This document shows positions 25,981-34,073 of a stretch of 62,441 nucleotides of DNA, piece after piece. Within the stretch, counting starts at the first letter, position 1; each line of letters starts with the position of its first letter. Source of the stretch: an uncultured Dokdonia sp. (GTDB lineage Bacteria > Bacteroidota > Bacteroidia > Flavobacteriales > Flavobacteriaceae); the NCBI RefSeq assembly GCF_937910895.1, contig NZ_CALEMI010000019.1, forward strand, positions 1 through 62,441, written 5' to 3'. The translations under genes were made by a program, and so were the position numbers. The notes beneath the pieces are model-generated. The model was not told the origin of the DNA. It was given only the letters and a program-made list of their open reading frames with translations, and made no database searches.

Positions 25981-26520
25981 TTATAATAGATAACTCACCC
26001 CAATAAATGGAGCTACTCCTTCCACCTCTGTAAAATCAAATGATATGTTTTGCGCTTTAAAATAAGGAAGTTGCAATTTTAAATACCATTTATCCCCGAT
26101 TTTATAGTGTGCTCCTGCGCCAAGTGCACCAACGGTAATGGCGCTATTTTCAGAACTTCTAAAGCTTCTGTCTGTAAACCCAAAACCATATCCTACAAGT
26201 CCATAAACAGTCCATTTTTCTTTATTTACAAAATAATACTGCAAAGAAGGGATGACACCAAACGCGTTAAATGATATATCGCTTGCGTTATTAAACGTTG
26301 TATTGTTGGAATAAAAAGCACTTGTAACTAAAGAGAATCGATTGGTAAATAAAAACTCAGCATCGGCTTTTGCGATCACTCCAAAATCTTTTTCACCGTT
26401 AGATGTTGTGGGGTAGGGTGCAAACGCAATAGAAAATAATTGGTCTCCTTTTTCTAATTGAGCAAATACAGTACAGCTTAAAAATAAGCTTATTAATAGA
26501 ACGATTCTTTGAGATTTCAT
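25981..26520 (-). CDS. Outer-membrane beta-barrel protein
   Basis: A 179-residue protein with a signal peptide (MKSQRIVLLISLFLSCTVFAQ, cleavage near A20). The mature part is made of alternating amphipathic strands (RFSLVTSAFYSNNTTF, WTVYGLVGYGFGFTDRSF, KWYLKLQLPYFKAQNISF), fitting a small OmpX/OmpW-like barrel of about eight strands that ends in a hydrophobic tail (VSYLL). Pore or structural function is unknown. It is monocistronic, with a TAnnTTTG box in front and a long gene-free stretch behind that box. Confidence 0.8.
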   Translation of the reverse strand: MKSQRIVLLISLFLSCTVFAQLEKGDQLFSIAFAPYPTTSNGEKDFGVIAKADAEFLFTNRFSLVTSAFYSNNTTFNNASDISFNAFGVIPSLQYYFVNKEKWTVYGLVGYGFGFTDRSFRSSENSAITVGALGAGAHYKIGDKWYLKLQLPYFKAQNISFDFTEVEGVAPFIGVSYLL

Positions 26521-26547
26521 AGTGTGTTATTTTTAAATGATGACGAT

Positions 26548-26555
26548 CAAATATA
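26548..26555 (-). promoter_or_regulatory. -7 promoter box of the outer-membrane protein gene
   Basis: On the minus strand this reads TATATTTG, an exact TAnnTTTG match, 27 bases before the ATG. Confidence 0.4.
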
Positions 26556-26697
26556 AGAGAGCAATTTGTTAAAAATCCTTAATTAGGAAAACGTTGTGAG
26601 CAACTGTTAAACTTGAAATAAACTAAGCTTTGATGACGCAACTAAGAGATGTATATCCATAAAAATAGACTCTTAACTTTAAGATATTGAGGTTTCC

Positions 26698-26709
26698 GCT
26701 TTCGCGAAA
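26698..26709. repeat. Core palindrome, incomplete
   Basis: CGCTTTCGCGAAA followed by A residues; the right arm has decayed. Intergenic. Confidence 0.5.
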
Positions 26710-26859
26710 AAAACTATCGTATCACTAAAACCCTTCCCTATCTACCAAAATTAGGTGCGTAATGAAAAAAATTAGATATGCTATGAAAGCACTGGTTATA
26801 CAATTATAAGATTCCCGCCAGAGTTTATCCTAAGCATAATCAAAGGACGGGAATAAAGA

Positions 26860-26979
26860 TACCCCCCGAGAAATTGTATATCTCGAGGGGTATAACTCAA
26901 ACCAAAATATTTGTGAAGAAAGTGCTGTAAATATAAACTCAACCTTCACAAAGCCAGTGAATCCCGATCATCGTTTCCT
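26860..26979 (-). ncRNA. Probable small RNA, copy A
   Basis: This 120-base block is about 88 percent identical to copy B at 27496. Read on the minus strand it begins GGAAACGATGATCGGG and ends in a 13-base stem (26860-26872 with 26882-26894) followed by a T-rich tail, which looks like an intrinsic terminator. One stem pair is C-G here and T-A in copy B, a compensatory change that favours a structured RNA. A second possible stem, TTTGTGAAG with CTTCACAAA, exists only in this copy. No coding frame is conserved. I cannot name an Rfam family. Confidence 0.5.
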
Positions 26980-27495
26980 TTAAAGCCCATAATTAATACT
27001 CTATTACGATAAGCATTAAGTAGAATTTTTATATGCTTTCAGCAACGCCATAGTGTATATTAAGTTTTAGGTATTTTAATATAGTTGCGACAATCTACAT
27101 CATACAGTCTCATATTTGTACGTAGACTATACTATTGTCAAAATAAGTATTCAGTCTGGGGTATGTATATCTTAGATCTCCATTTTAAAGAGCCTTTACT
27201 GAAACGAAGTCACGTAAGAAAATTAAGTATAGCTGCTTACTTACGTCTTTAAAATCCCGCCTCTTGGATATAGGGAAGAAAGTCTTGGAGTTAACGATTG
27301 AGAGGTTCTCGCATACGTGATGAGAGTTCTAGATATACGATTATGGGATTCCTGCTAGAGTTTATTCTGAGCATAGCTGAAAAGGCAGTAGTAAAAGATA
27401 TTAAACCATAGATCCCGTTTTTCAGCGAGATTAGTTCAACTAACTATTTTGTATGCGTCTTTCAGACTTTACAAAACAGTGTTTCACAAATAAAA
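26980..27495. other. Gene-free spacer between small RNA copies
   Basis: No coding frame is convincing here. The bases near 27348-27380 (GATTCCTGCTAGAGTTTATTC) match 26813-26833, so the duplication extends beyond the 120-base block and copy B has an insertion relative to copy A. Nothing else is recognised. Confidence 0.4.
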
Positions 27496-27615
27496 ATACC
27501 CTCCGAGAAATTGTAGATCTCGAAGGGTATCACTCAAACCAAAATATTTGTGAAGAAAGAGCTGTAAATATATTCTCAACTCGCATAAAACCAGTGAATC
27601 CCGATCATCGTTTCC
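27496..27615 (-). ncRNA. Probable small RNA, copy B
   Basis: Tandem paralogue of copy A. On the minus strand its 5' part CCCGATCATCG-complement (GGAAACGATGATCGGG) and 3' hairpin (27496-27508 with 27518-27530) are kept, and the hairpin is followed by TTTTTATTTG, a better T-run than in copy A. Upstream on this strand, TATCTTTTG is one base longer than the TAnnTTTG promoter box. The middle (about 27575-27590) is where the two copies differ most. Confidence 0.5.
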
Positions 27616-27680
27616 AAAACAAAACAAAAGATACGAAGCAAAAAATCGAAAAACACCTTTAGATATAGGCACTAAACAAG

Positions 27681-27711
27681 GAAACCTCAATCTTTCACAG
27701 ATTGGGGTTTC
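27681..27711 (-). terminator. Hairpin terminator of the ATP synthase operon
   Basis: Arms GAAACCTCAATCT and AGATTGGGGTTTC pair over 13 positions with one G-U, around a 5-base loop, 63 bases after the atpG stop. The T-run is stronger on the plus strand, so it may act in both directions. Confidence 0.5.
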
Positions 27712-27773
27712 GTGTTATTTTTAACTTAGAATTTTGGGATTCTGGAGTTAGAGATACCTGCCTTTGCAAGTAT

Positions 27774-28634
27774 TTAATTATTCAATGCTTCTGCTCCTCC
27801 TACGATCTCTAGGATTTCGTTTGTAATAGAAGCTTGACGTGCTTTGTTATATTGTAATTTAAGCGCATCTCTAAGCTCTGTTGCATTATCTGTTGCTTTA
27901 TGCATTGCCGTCATACGTGCTCCGTGCTCACTTGCAACTGAGTCACGTATTCCTTTAAATAATTGTGTTTTTAATGCTTTAGGAATTAATCCTTCTACAA
28001 TCTCTGCTTTTGAAGGTTCAAAAATATAGTCTGCATTAGAAGTTTCTGCGGTTTCTATAGGTAAGATAGGCAAGAACTGTTCTGTCGTTACTATTTGAGT
28101 TGCTGCATTTTTAAACTTGTTATAGATGATTTCGATTTTATCAACCTCACCTGTTGCAAAACGCTCCATTAAGTCTTCTGCAATAGCTGCTACATTATCA
28201 AAAGTAAGCTCATCAAATATTTGATTATTATTTGTAATCACTGTATTTGATTTTCTAATAATATCGTTTGCTTTTTTACCTATAGTTATAAAACTAACTT
28301 CTTTATTAGCATACGTGACTTCAGCCAATCGTTTTGCTTCTTTGACAATATTTGAATTGAAAGCTCCTGCAAGACCACGGTTAGATGAAATTACTACGAT
28401 GAGTACTTTATTCACCTCACGGTTGTCTGCATAATTACTTCCAGAATCACTATCTAGTCCTGCACTTAAGTTTTGCAGTAGCTCTGTAAGCTTATCTGCA
28501 TAAGGTCGCATTGCTGTGATAGCATCTTGCGCTTTCTTCAACTTTGCAGCAGATACCATTTTCATGGCACTAGTAATCTGCATCGTAGAAGATACGGAAG
28601 AGATTCTATTTCTTATTTCCTTTAAGTTTGCCAT
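27774..28634 (-). CDS. atpG: ATP synthase gamma subunit
   Basis: The 286-residue length and both ends fit F1 gamma, the rotor shaft. The N-terminal coiled-coil helix (MANLKEIRNRISSVSSTMQITSAMKMVSAAKLKKA) and the C-terminal helix (ARQASITNEILEIVGGAEALNN) are the pair that turns inside the alpha3-beta3 head. It is the last gene of the operon, 129 bases after atpA; that gap holds a mini-hairpin and a core palindrome. The beta and epsilon subunits (atpD, atpC) are not here and are probably at another locus, as in other Bacteroidota. Confidence 0.97.
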   Translation of the reverse strand: MANLKEIRNRISSVSSTMQITSAMKMVSAAKLKKAQDAITAMRPYADKLTELLQNLSAGLDSDSGSNYADNREVNKVLIVVISSNRGLAGAFNSNIVKEAKRLAEVTYANKEVSFITIGKKANDIIRKSNTVITNNNQIFDELTFDNVAAIAEDLMERFATGEVDKIEIIYNKFKNAATQIVTTEQFLPILPIETAETSNADYIFEPSKAEIVEGLIPKALKTQLFKGIRDSVASEHGARMTAMHKATDNATELRDALKLQYNKARQASITNEILEIVGGAEALNN

Positions 28635-28642
28635 ATTCTCTT

Positions 28643-28664
28643 AATTCCCGCGAAGGCGGGAATT
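28643..28664. repeat. Mini-hairpin AATTCCCGC-GAAG-GCGGGAATT
   Basis: A 9-base perfect stem with a GAAG loop, between atpA and atpG, nine bases from the atpG start. It could tune the amount of the distal gene. Confidence 0.55.
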
Positions 28665-28740
28665 TAGTCCCGTTGATCACGATGTTTTTTAATCTTGACA
28701 AGTCTCTCGTTTTCACGGGAGCATTATAAATTTTGTTTCC

Positions 28741-28754
28741 GCTTTCGCGAAAGC
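28741..28754. repeat. Core palindrome GCTTTCGCGAAAGC
   Basis: Perfect copy inside the ATP synthase operon, 10 bases beyond the atpA stop. Confidence 0.85.
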
Positions 28755-28763
28755 AAAATACCA

Positions 28764-30341
28764 TTACTTATACTTAGCTGAAAGATCTTTAGCAACAGCA
28801 ACTAATGTATCTGTTACCTCATCTGTAAGCTTTCCTGCTTTTAGTGTATCTAGTATATCTCTGTGCTTCGCATTTAAAAACTCTAAATAGCGTGCTTCAA
28901 ATTCTTTTACCTTGTTTACAGGAACATCACGTAATAAGTTCTTAGAACCTGCATAGATAATTGCGATCTGATCTTCTACCGTAAATGGCGTGTTTTCAGG
29001 TTGCTTAAGAATCTCTACGTTACGTCTTCCTTTTTCAATTACATTTAATGTCGCTGCATCAAGGTCTGATCCAAATTTGGCAAACGCTTCTAATTCACGG
29101 AAAGCCGCTTGATCTAGTTTTAATGTACCAGATACTTTCTTCATAGATTTAATCTGAGCATTACCTCCCACACGTGATACTGAGATACCTACGTTAATTG
29201 CTGGACGTACACCTGAGTTAAATAAATCTCCATCTAGGAAGATCTGACCATCTGTAATCGAAATTACGTTTGTTGGGATATAAGCAGATACATCACCCGC
29301 TTGTGTCTCAATGATAGGAAGTGCTGTAAGAGAACCTCCTCCTTTTACGATAGGTTTTAAACTATCAGGAAGATCATTCATGTCTTTAGCGATAGCATCA
29401 TCATTAATCACTTTTGCTGCACGTTCTAATAATCTTGAGTGAAGATAAAATACATCTCCAGGATACGCCTCACGTCCTGGTGGACGACGTAATAAAAGAG
29501 ACACTTCACGGTAAGCAACAGCTTGCTTAGATAAATCGTCATAAATAATTAAAGCTGGACGACCTGTATCACGGAAATACTCTCCAATAGCTGCTCCTGC
29601 AAACGGTGCATATACTTGCATTGCTGCAGGGTCTGATGCGTTTGCAGCAACAATTGTTGTGTAAGCAAGTGCTCCAGCATCATCTAGTACTTGAGCAATA
29701 TTTGCTACGGTAGATGCTTTCTGACCTATGGCTACATATATACAATATACTGGCTCACCAGCATCGTAAAATTCTTTTTGATTAAGGATGGTATCAATAC
29801 AAACTGTAGATTTTCCAGTCTGACGGTCACCAATCACCAACTCGCGTTGTCCTCTACCTACAGGAATCATAGCATCAATAGATTTGATACCTGTTTGTAA
29901 TGGCTCAGTTACTGGCTCACGGAAGATTACTCCTGGTGCTTTACGCTCCAATGGCATCTCATACGTTTTTCCTGCGATAGCTCCTTTACCATCTATAGGA
30001 AGTCCTAGCGTGTTAACAACACGCCCAACAATACCTTCTCCTACGTTAATAGAAGCGATACGTTGCGTACGCTTTACAGTATCTCCTTCTTTGATCGCTG
30101 TAGAAGCTCCTAGAAGTACAACTCCTACGTTATCTTCTTCAAGGTTCAAAACGATTGCTTCAAGACCGCTTTCAAACTCTACTAATTCTCCATATTGAGC
30201 GTTAGCAAGTCCATATACACGAGCAATACCATCACCCACGGTTAATACGGTTCCTACTTCATCAAGTGAAGCTGATGCTTCAAAGCCTGAAAGTTGCTTC
30301 TTTAAAATTGCTGAAACTTCTGCTGGTTTAACTTCTGCCAT
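28764..30341 (-). CDS. atpA: ATP synthase alpha subunit
   Basis: At 525 residues it fits F1 alpha, which forms the catalytic head with beta and carries the non-catalytic nucleotide sites. The Walker A is at 171-179 (GDRQTGKST); the conserved [15 protein letters not shown] segment, which holds the arginine that reaches into the beta site, is at about 373-387. The N-terminus ([17 protein letters not shown]) starts at a normal place for the family. It lies 67 bases after atpH. Confidence 0.98.
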   Translation of the reverse strand: MAEVKPAEVSAILKKQLSGFEASASLDEVGTVLTVGDGIARVYGLANAQYGELVEFESGLEAIVLNLEEDNVGVVLLGASTAIKEGDTVKRTQRIASINVGEGIVGRVVNTLGLPIDGKGAIAGKTYEMPLERKAPGVIFREPVTEPLQTGIKSIDAMIPVGRGQRELVIGDRQTGKSTVCIDTILNQKEFYDAGEPVYCIYVAIGQKASTVANIAQVLDDAGALAYTTIVAANASDPAAMQVYAPFAGAAIGEYFRDTGRPALIIYDDLSKQAVAYREVSLLLRRPPGREAYPGDVFYLHSRLLERAAKVINDDAIAKDMNDLPDSLKPIVKGGGSLTALPIIETQAGDVSAYIPTNVISITDGQIFLDGDLFNSGVRPAINVGISVSRVGGNAQIKSMKKVSGTLKLDQAAFRELEAFAKFGSDLDAATLNVIEKGRRNVEILKQPENTPFTVEDQIAIIYAGSKNLLRDVPVNKVKEFEARYLEFLNAKHRDILDTLKAGKLTDEVTDTLVAVAKDLSAKYK

Positions 30342-30408
30342 TTTATATGTATTTATTGGTTGATCCTTTGCCTAGACTCAGGATACATTTCACAAAAGTG
30401 AAATTTAA

Positions 30409-30951
30409 TTATATACTATTACTAAATTCTCTCTTTAATTTCCCTAACTGGCTAGCAATACTTGCGTTATACTGCGTATCACCTATGCGTAATATAAAAC
30501 CACCTATGATGCTCTCATCAATAGTGTTTGTTAATCTTACATCTGTACTTCCTGTTAACTCCGTTATTTTTGCTAACACTTTTGCTTCAATGTCAGGAGT
30601 TAATGCAACGGCTGTTGTTACTGTTGCTAGTTGCACTCCTTGGCTTTTATTATAAAGGTCTATAAAACTAGTTGCTACATTTCCTAATATTGTAACACGC
30701 TTATTATCTACCAAGACATCAATAAGCCCTAAAGTATCTTTTGAAACTGTTTTAAAAACTTCTTTTAAAACCGCTCTTTTGTCTTCTGTTTTTATAATCG
30801 GACTTTGTAACGCAAGGCGAAGATCTTTACTTGCGCCCAGAACTGCTACAACAGATTTCATATCATGAAGTACAACATCTGTAGTTCCTGAATCTTTAGA
30901 AAGATCAAGCACTGCTTTTGCATACCGTATTGCTGCTCTTGTACTACCCAT
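30409..30951 (-). CDS. atpH: ATP synthase delta subunit
   Basis: A 180-residue F1 delta (OSCP-like) subunit, the cap that joins the F1 head to the b-subunit stalk. It has the N-terminal helical domain (MGSTRAAIRYAKAVLDLSKD) and the C-terminal signature DESIIGGFILRIGDTQYNAS near 145-165. It lies six bases from atpF, so the two are probably co-translated. Confidence 0.95.
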   Translation of the reverse strand: MGSTRAAIRYAKAVLDLSKDSGTTDVVLHDMKSVVAVLGASKDLRLALQSPIIKTEDKRAVLKEVFKTVSKDTLGLIDVLVDNKRVTILGNVATSFIDLYNKSQGVQLATVTTAVALTPDIEAKVLAKITELTGSTDVRLTNTIDESIIGGFILRIGDTQYNASIASQLGKLKREFSNSI

Positions 30952-30957
30952 GTTGGT

Positions 30958-31458
30958 TTAGTTTAAAGTGGCTTTGCTTAACATCTCTTCTACAAGACCT
31001 AGTTGCTTGTCTTTATCTGAAAGTTCATGCTTCACAACCTTTTCTGCGATTTCTAAAGATAGAGATGCTACTTGGCTCTTAATATCTGCAATTGCCGACT
31101 TACGTTCTGCCTCAATCGCTGCTTGAGCTTGAGAGATCATTTTGTCTGCTTCTGCCTTAGCATCGCCTTTAGCATCTTCGATCATTTGTGCTTTGATCTC
31201 ACGAGCATCCTTAAGCATAGCTTCACGTTCTGCGCGTGCTTCTTTGATTAATTTCTCATTGTCTGCTTGAAGGTTTTGCATTTCCTTCTTTGCTTCTTCT
31301 GCAGAGGCAAGTGCATTTCTAATTCCTTCTTCTCTTTCGTTTACTGCGTTAAGAATAGGTTTCCATGCAAACTTGCGTAATAGAAATAACAATCCTATGA
31401 AAAGAACTGCTTGCCAGAAGAAAAGGCCTAATGAAAATTCTTGTATTAATTTTTCCAT
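30958..31458 (-). CDS. atpF: ATP synthase b subunit
   Basis: The 166 residues have one N-terminal membrane helix (about 10-27, LGLFFWQAVLFIGLLFLLRKF) and a long charged stalk helix rich in Ala, Glu and Lys. The PILNAVNEREEGIRNALASAEEAKKEM segment is characteristic. It forms the peripheral stalk with delta. Confidence 0.96.
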   Translation of the reverse strand: MEKLIQEFSLGLFFWQAVLFIGLLFLLRKFAWKPILNAVNEREEGIRNALASAEEAKKEMQNLQADNEKLIKEARAEREAMLKDAREIKAQMIEDAKGDAKAEADKMISQAQAAIEAERKSAIADIKSQVASLSLEIAEKVVKHELSDKDKQLGLVEEMLSKATLN

Positions 31459-31547
31459 TTTATGATATACTAAAGTGGTGTTTTCTTTTTAATGTAAACA
31501 AGCAGCTGCAACCAACCGTTACAGCTGTTTGTTTGAATACTGAATGA

Positions 31548-31838
<291 letters not shown>

Positions 31839-32957
31839 TTAGTGAGCAACTTCTGTTTCGTGATCATGCCCGTGATCATGTTCTTCTACTGCAAATCCAA
31901 AGTACAGTGCTGCAAGCATTGTAAATATATAGGCTTGTAGTAAAGCAACCAATACCTCAATTAATGAGATTGCAAATGCGAGTCCAAAGGATAGCGTTCC
32001 CCCTACCCAGTTTTGGAATATAAAAATAAGACCTATTAAACTTCCTAATACTACGTGTCCTGCTGTCATATTTGCATACAAACGAATAAGAAGGGCAAAA
32101 GGCTTAATAAACATTCCTAATATTTCAATAGGAACAAGAATGATATAAATAAATATTTTACCGAACCAAGGCATTCCATCTCCTAGTGGATCAAAAATAT
32201 GCTTCCAGTAATCTTTCTTTCCTGAAAAGGTGGTAATAAAAAATACGATAACAGCTAGTGCTGTTGTCACTGCAATATTTCCAGTAACGTTTACGCCTAA
32301 TGGTGTTAATCCAAATATGTTGAGGAACCATATAAAAAAGAATACGGTAAGCAAGTAAGGCATAAAGCGCTTATAATCTTTTTCTCCAATATTTGGTCTT
32401 GCAATATCGTCTCTTATGTATAAGATAATAGGCTCAAAGAAGCGACCTGTCCCTTTTGCAATTCCGCCATTTTTAGCATAACTTTTTGCTAGACTGCGAA
32501 AAAGTAAGAACATTAATATACAAGTAAGCAACATCATGAAAACTCCCTTAGTAATAGAGATATCTAAAGGCTTTTCATTGGTCGGATGATTGTCCTCATC
32601 ATACGTCATTGTTCCAGCAGCATCTGTCTTATAAATTTTTGCATGCTCTAACTTGTAATAATTGCCATCTACTTCTGCTACGGTTTCTCCGTGATGAAAT
32701 TTTGAAGAAGAAAATACTTTAAGACCTCCATCCCATAAAATCACAGGTAACGGAAAACCATAATGGTGTACCTCTCCAGAAGCATCTGTTTTTGAAAATA
32801 AACTAAAGTCGTGAGAATCTAAAAGGTGATGTTGCACATACTCCTTTACTTCTTCTTTACGCTCTTCTCTTGTTGTCGTAGGTTTTTCACCACATGAGGC
32901 AAAACAAACAAGTAGTACTAAAGCCGAAAGTAATCTAATCAACGTTTTTCTTTGCAT
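31839..32957 (-). CDS. atpB: ATP synthase a subunit with lipoprotein-like N-terminal extension
   Basis: I start at the ATG at 32957 (MQRKTLIRLL); the frame is open for 15 more codons but those read through the promoter box. The 372 residues exceed the roughly 270 of E. coli AtpB. The extra N-terminal 140 begin with a signal peptide and lipobox (LVCFASC, Cys 22) and form a soluble, probably periplasmic domain. The five-helix a-subunit core follows, with the essential arginine in FALLIRLYANMTAGHVV, which faces E63 of the c ring. The C-terminus is His-rich (EEHDHGHDHE). I recall extensions of this kind in other Bacteroidota. Confidence 0.95.
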   Translation of the reverse strand: MQRKTLIRLLSALVLLVCFASCGEKPTTTREERKEEVKEYVQHHLLDSHDFSLFSKTDASGEVHHYGFPLPVILWDGGLKVFSSSKFHHGETVAEVDGNYYKLEHAKIYKTDAAGTMTYDEDNHPTNEKPLDISITKGVFMMLLTCILMFLLFRSLAKSYAKNGGIAKGTGRFFEPIILYIRDDIARPNIGEKDYKRFMPYLLTVFFFIWFLNIFGLTPLGVNVTGNIAVTTALAVIVFFITTFSGKKDYWKHIFDPLGDGMPWFGKIFIYIILVPIEILGMFIKPFALLIRLYANMTAGHVVLGSLIGLIFIFQNWVGGTLSFGLAFAISLIEVLVALLQAYIFTMLAALYFGFAVEEHDHGHDHETEVAH

Positions 32958-32991
32958 ATCGAACAAATAAATAGTGTTCTTAAAATCGGTG

Positions 32992-32999
32992 CAAAAATA
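32992..32999 (-). promoter_or_regulatory. -7 promoter box before atpB
   Basis: On the minus strand this reads TATTTTTG, an exact TAnnTTTG match 35 bases before the atpB ATG, in the gap after the 127-residue membrane protein. It would let the structural genes be made apart from the sprE-atpZ part. Confidence 0.45.
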
Positions 33000-33065
33000 C
33001 ATTTATAAATCTTAATGAAAAAACAATCCTGTCGGTTTTTTTTCTTGTAAGAAAAAAGGTTCTTT

Positions 33066-33449
33066 TTACTTATTATTAAGTGCTTTAGAAAGTATATATA
33101 CTTCGTAGATTAAGCATATCAAATACGGCACAAAAAAAGAGGCTAATTCTACTCCAGAAATCTCCCCATCTACCTTAAACAGTGGTTTTAGAATAATAAA
33201 GAATAGTATAAATTTAAATGCACTTCCAAACAGAAAGACAAAACCTCCCTGTGCGCTTTCTTTTTTGGATGCTTTGGTAACCATAGCATAAATCACAACT
33301 GTTAAAGTGAAGTTAAGCGCGTAAGAAATAAGTAAATATTCTTCAAACAAAGGTAATTTTCTAACATAAAGTGCTAGAATATGTGCTCCAAAAATGAATC
33401 CTAAGATTCCGAGAAGTTTTGATGAAAAAGATAAAATGGGAGAATTCAT
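33066..33449 (-). CDS. Small four-helix membrane protein next to atpB (DUF6168-like)
   Basis: The 127 residues show four hydrophobic helices (about 7-26, 38-57, 70-91 and 102-122). I recall a DUF6168 family at this place in flavobacterial ATP synthase loci, and the position, between atpZ and atpB, matches. It takes the place where other bacteria have AtpI, which helps assemble the c ring, so an assembly role is a reasonable inference. It lies 7 bases after atpZ. Confidence 0.7.
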   Translation of the reverse strand: MNSPILSFSSKLLGILGFIFGAHILALYVRKLPLFEEYLLISYALNFTLTVVIYAMVTKASKKESAQGGFVFLFGSAFKFILFFIILKPLFKVDGEISGVELASFFVPYLICLIYEVYILSKALNNK

Positions 33450-33456
33450 AAAGATT

Positions 33457-33678
33457 TTACGGATTCAATTTTTTAGTTAATCTAAGAATTAAGAACATAG
33501 ATATTGCAACGCCGGCTAATGTACCAATAACAGTAAATGCTTTTCCTCCTAGGTTATAATTTGCATCTAACCATTTACCGCCTTTTGCAAAAAGGAAAAT
33601 AGTAAGACCCATCTGAATAGCGACGCTAGAAAAAACGGCCCAGTTTTTAAGCGCTTTTTTCTCCTTGTTTTTTACCAT
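33457..33678 (-). CDS. atpZ: AtpZ/AtpI-family protein
   Basis: A 73-residue protein with two membrane helices (about 14-29 and 46-66), matching AtpZ/AtpI, which assist F0 assembly and have been linked to magnesium or calcium transport in some bacteria. The segment GGKWLDANYNLGGKAFTVIGTLAGV is typical. Its start lies 32 bases inside the bactofilin gene, so the two are translationally coupled. Confidence 0.85.
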   Translation of the reverse strand: MVKNKEKKALKNWAVFSSVAIQMGLTIFLFAKGGKWLDANYNLGGKAFTVIGTLAGVAISMFLILRLTKKLNP

Positions 33679-34054
33679 CCTTTGCTATCGATTTTAAATT
33701 GCCTTTCATATCACAAGAGGCATTAAACGTAGCGCCTGGTTCTACAGCAAGTTTGCCAACAGTAACTTCTCCTTCTATTAAAGCACTCGCTTTGATGGCT
33801 AGTAGATTACTTACTTGTATCACGCCTTCTATATGTCCTTCTATATCTGCATCTTTACAAATCAAAGATCCTTTTACAACACCAGTTTGTCCAATAACCA
33901 CCTTGTTGGGCGTATTAATATTCCCTTCTATCTCTCCATCTATCCTAAAACCACCTTGAGATGTAATATCTCCGACAATCTTTGTGCCTTGGCTGATTCT
34001 ATTTTGTTGATTGCTATGATCTACGTTTTTTCCTTTTTTATTATCTGAAAACAT
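33647..34054 (-). CDS. Bactofilin (polymer-forming cytoskeletal protein)
   Basis: The 135 residues form a bactofilin right-handed beta-helix core at about 22-115 with the expected spaced Gly and Val positions (GTKIVGDITSQGGFRIDGEIEGN, then NKVVIGQTGVVKGSLIC), and disordered polar ends. Bactofilins form filaments without a nucleotide and organise the cell envelope. It starts 20 bases after sprE, so a link with the gliding or secretion apparatus is possible. Confidence 0.9.
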   Translation of the reverse strand: MFSDNKKGKNVDHSNQQNRISQGTKIVGDITSQGGFRIDGEIEGNINTPNKVVIGQTGVVKGSLICKDADIEGHIEGVIQVSNLLAIKASALIEGEVTVGKLAVEPGATFNASCDMKGNLKSIAKDGKKQGEKSA

Positions 34055-34073
34055 ACTAGGGGGCGTTTAGGGG

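Noticed and set aside
27453-27690. Two opposing frames of 68-69 codons
   Set aside because: Both cover small RNA copy B, and the frames are not kept in copy A, so the conserved unit is not a protein.
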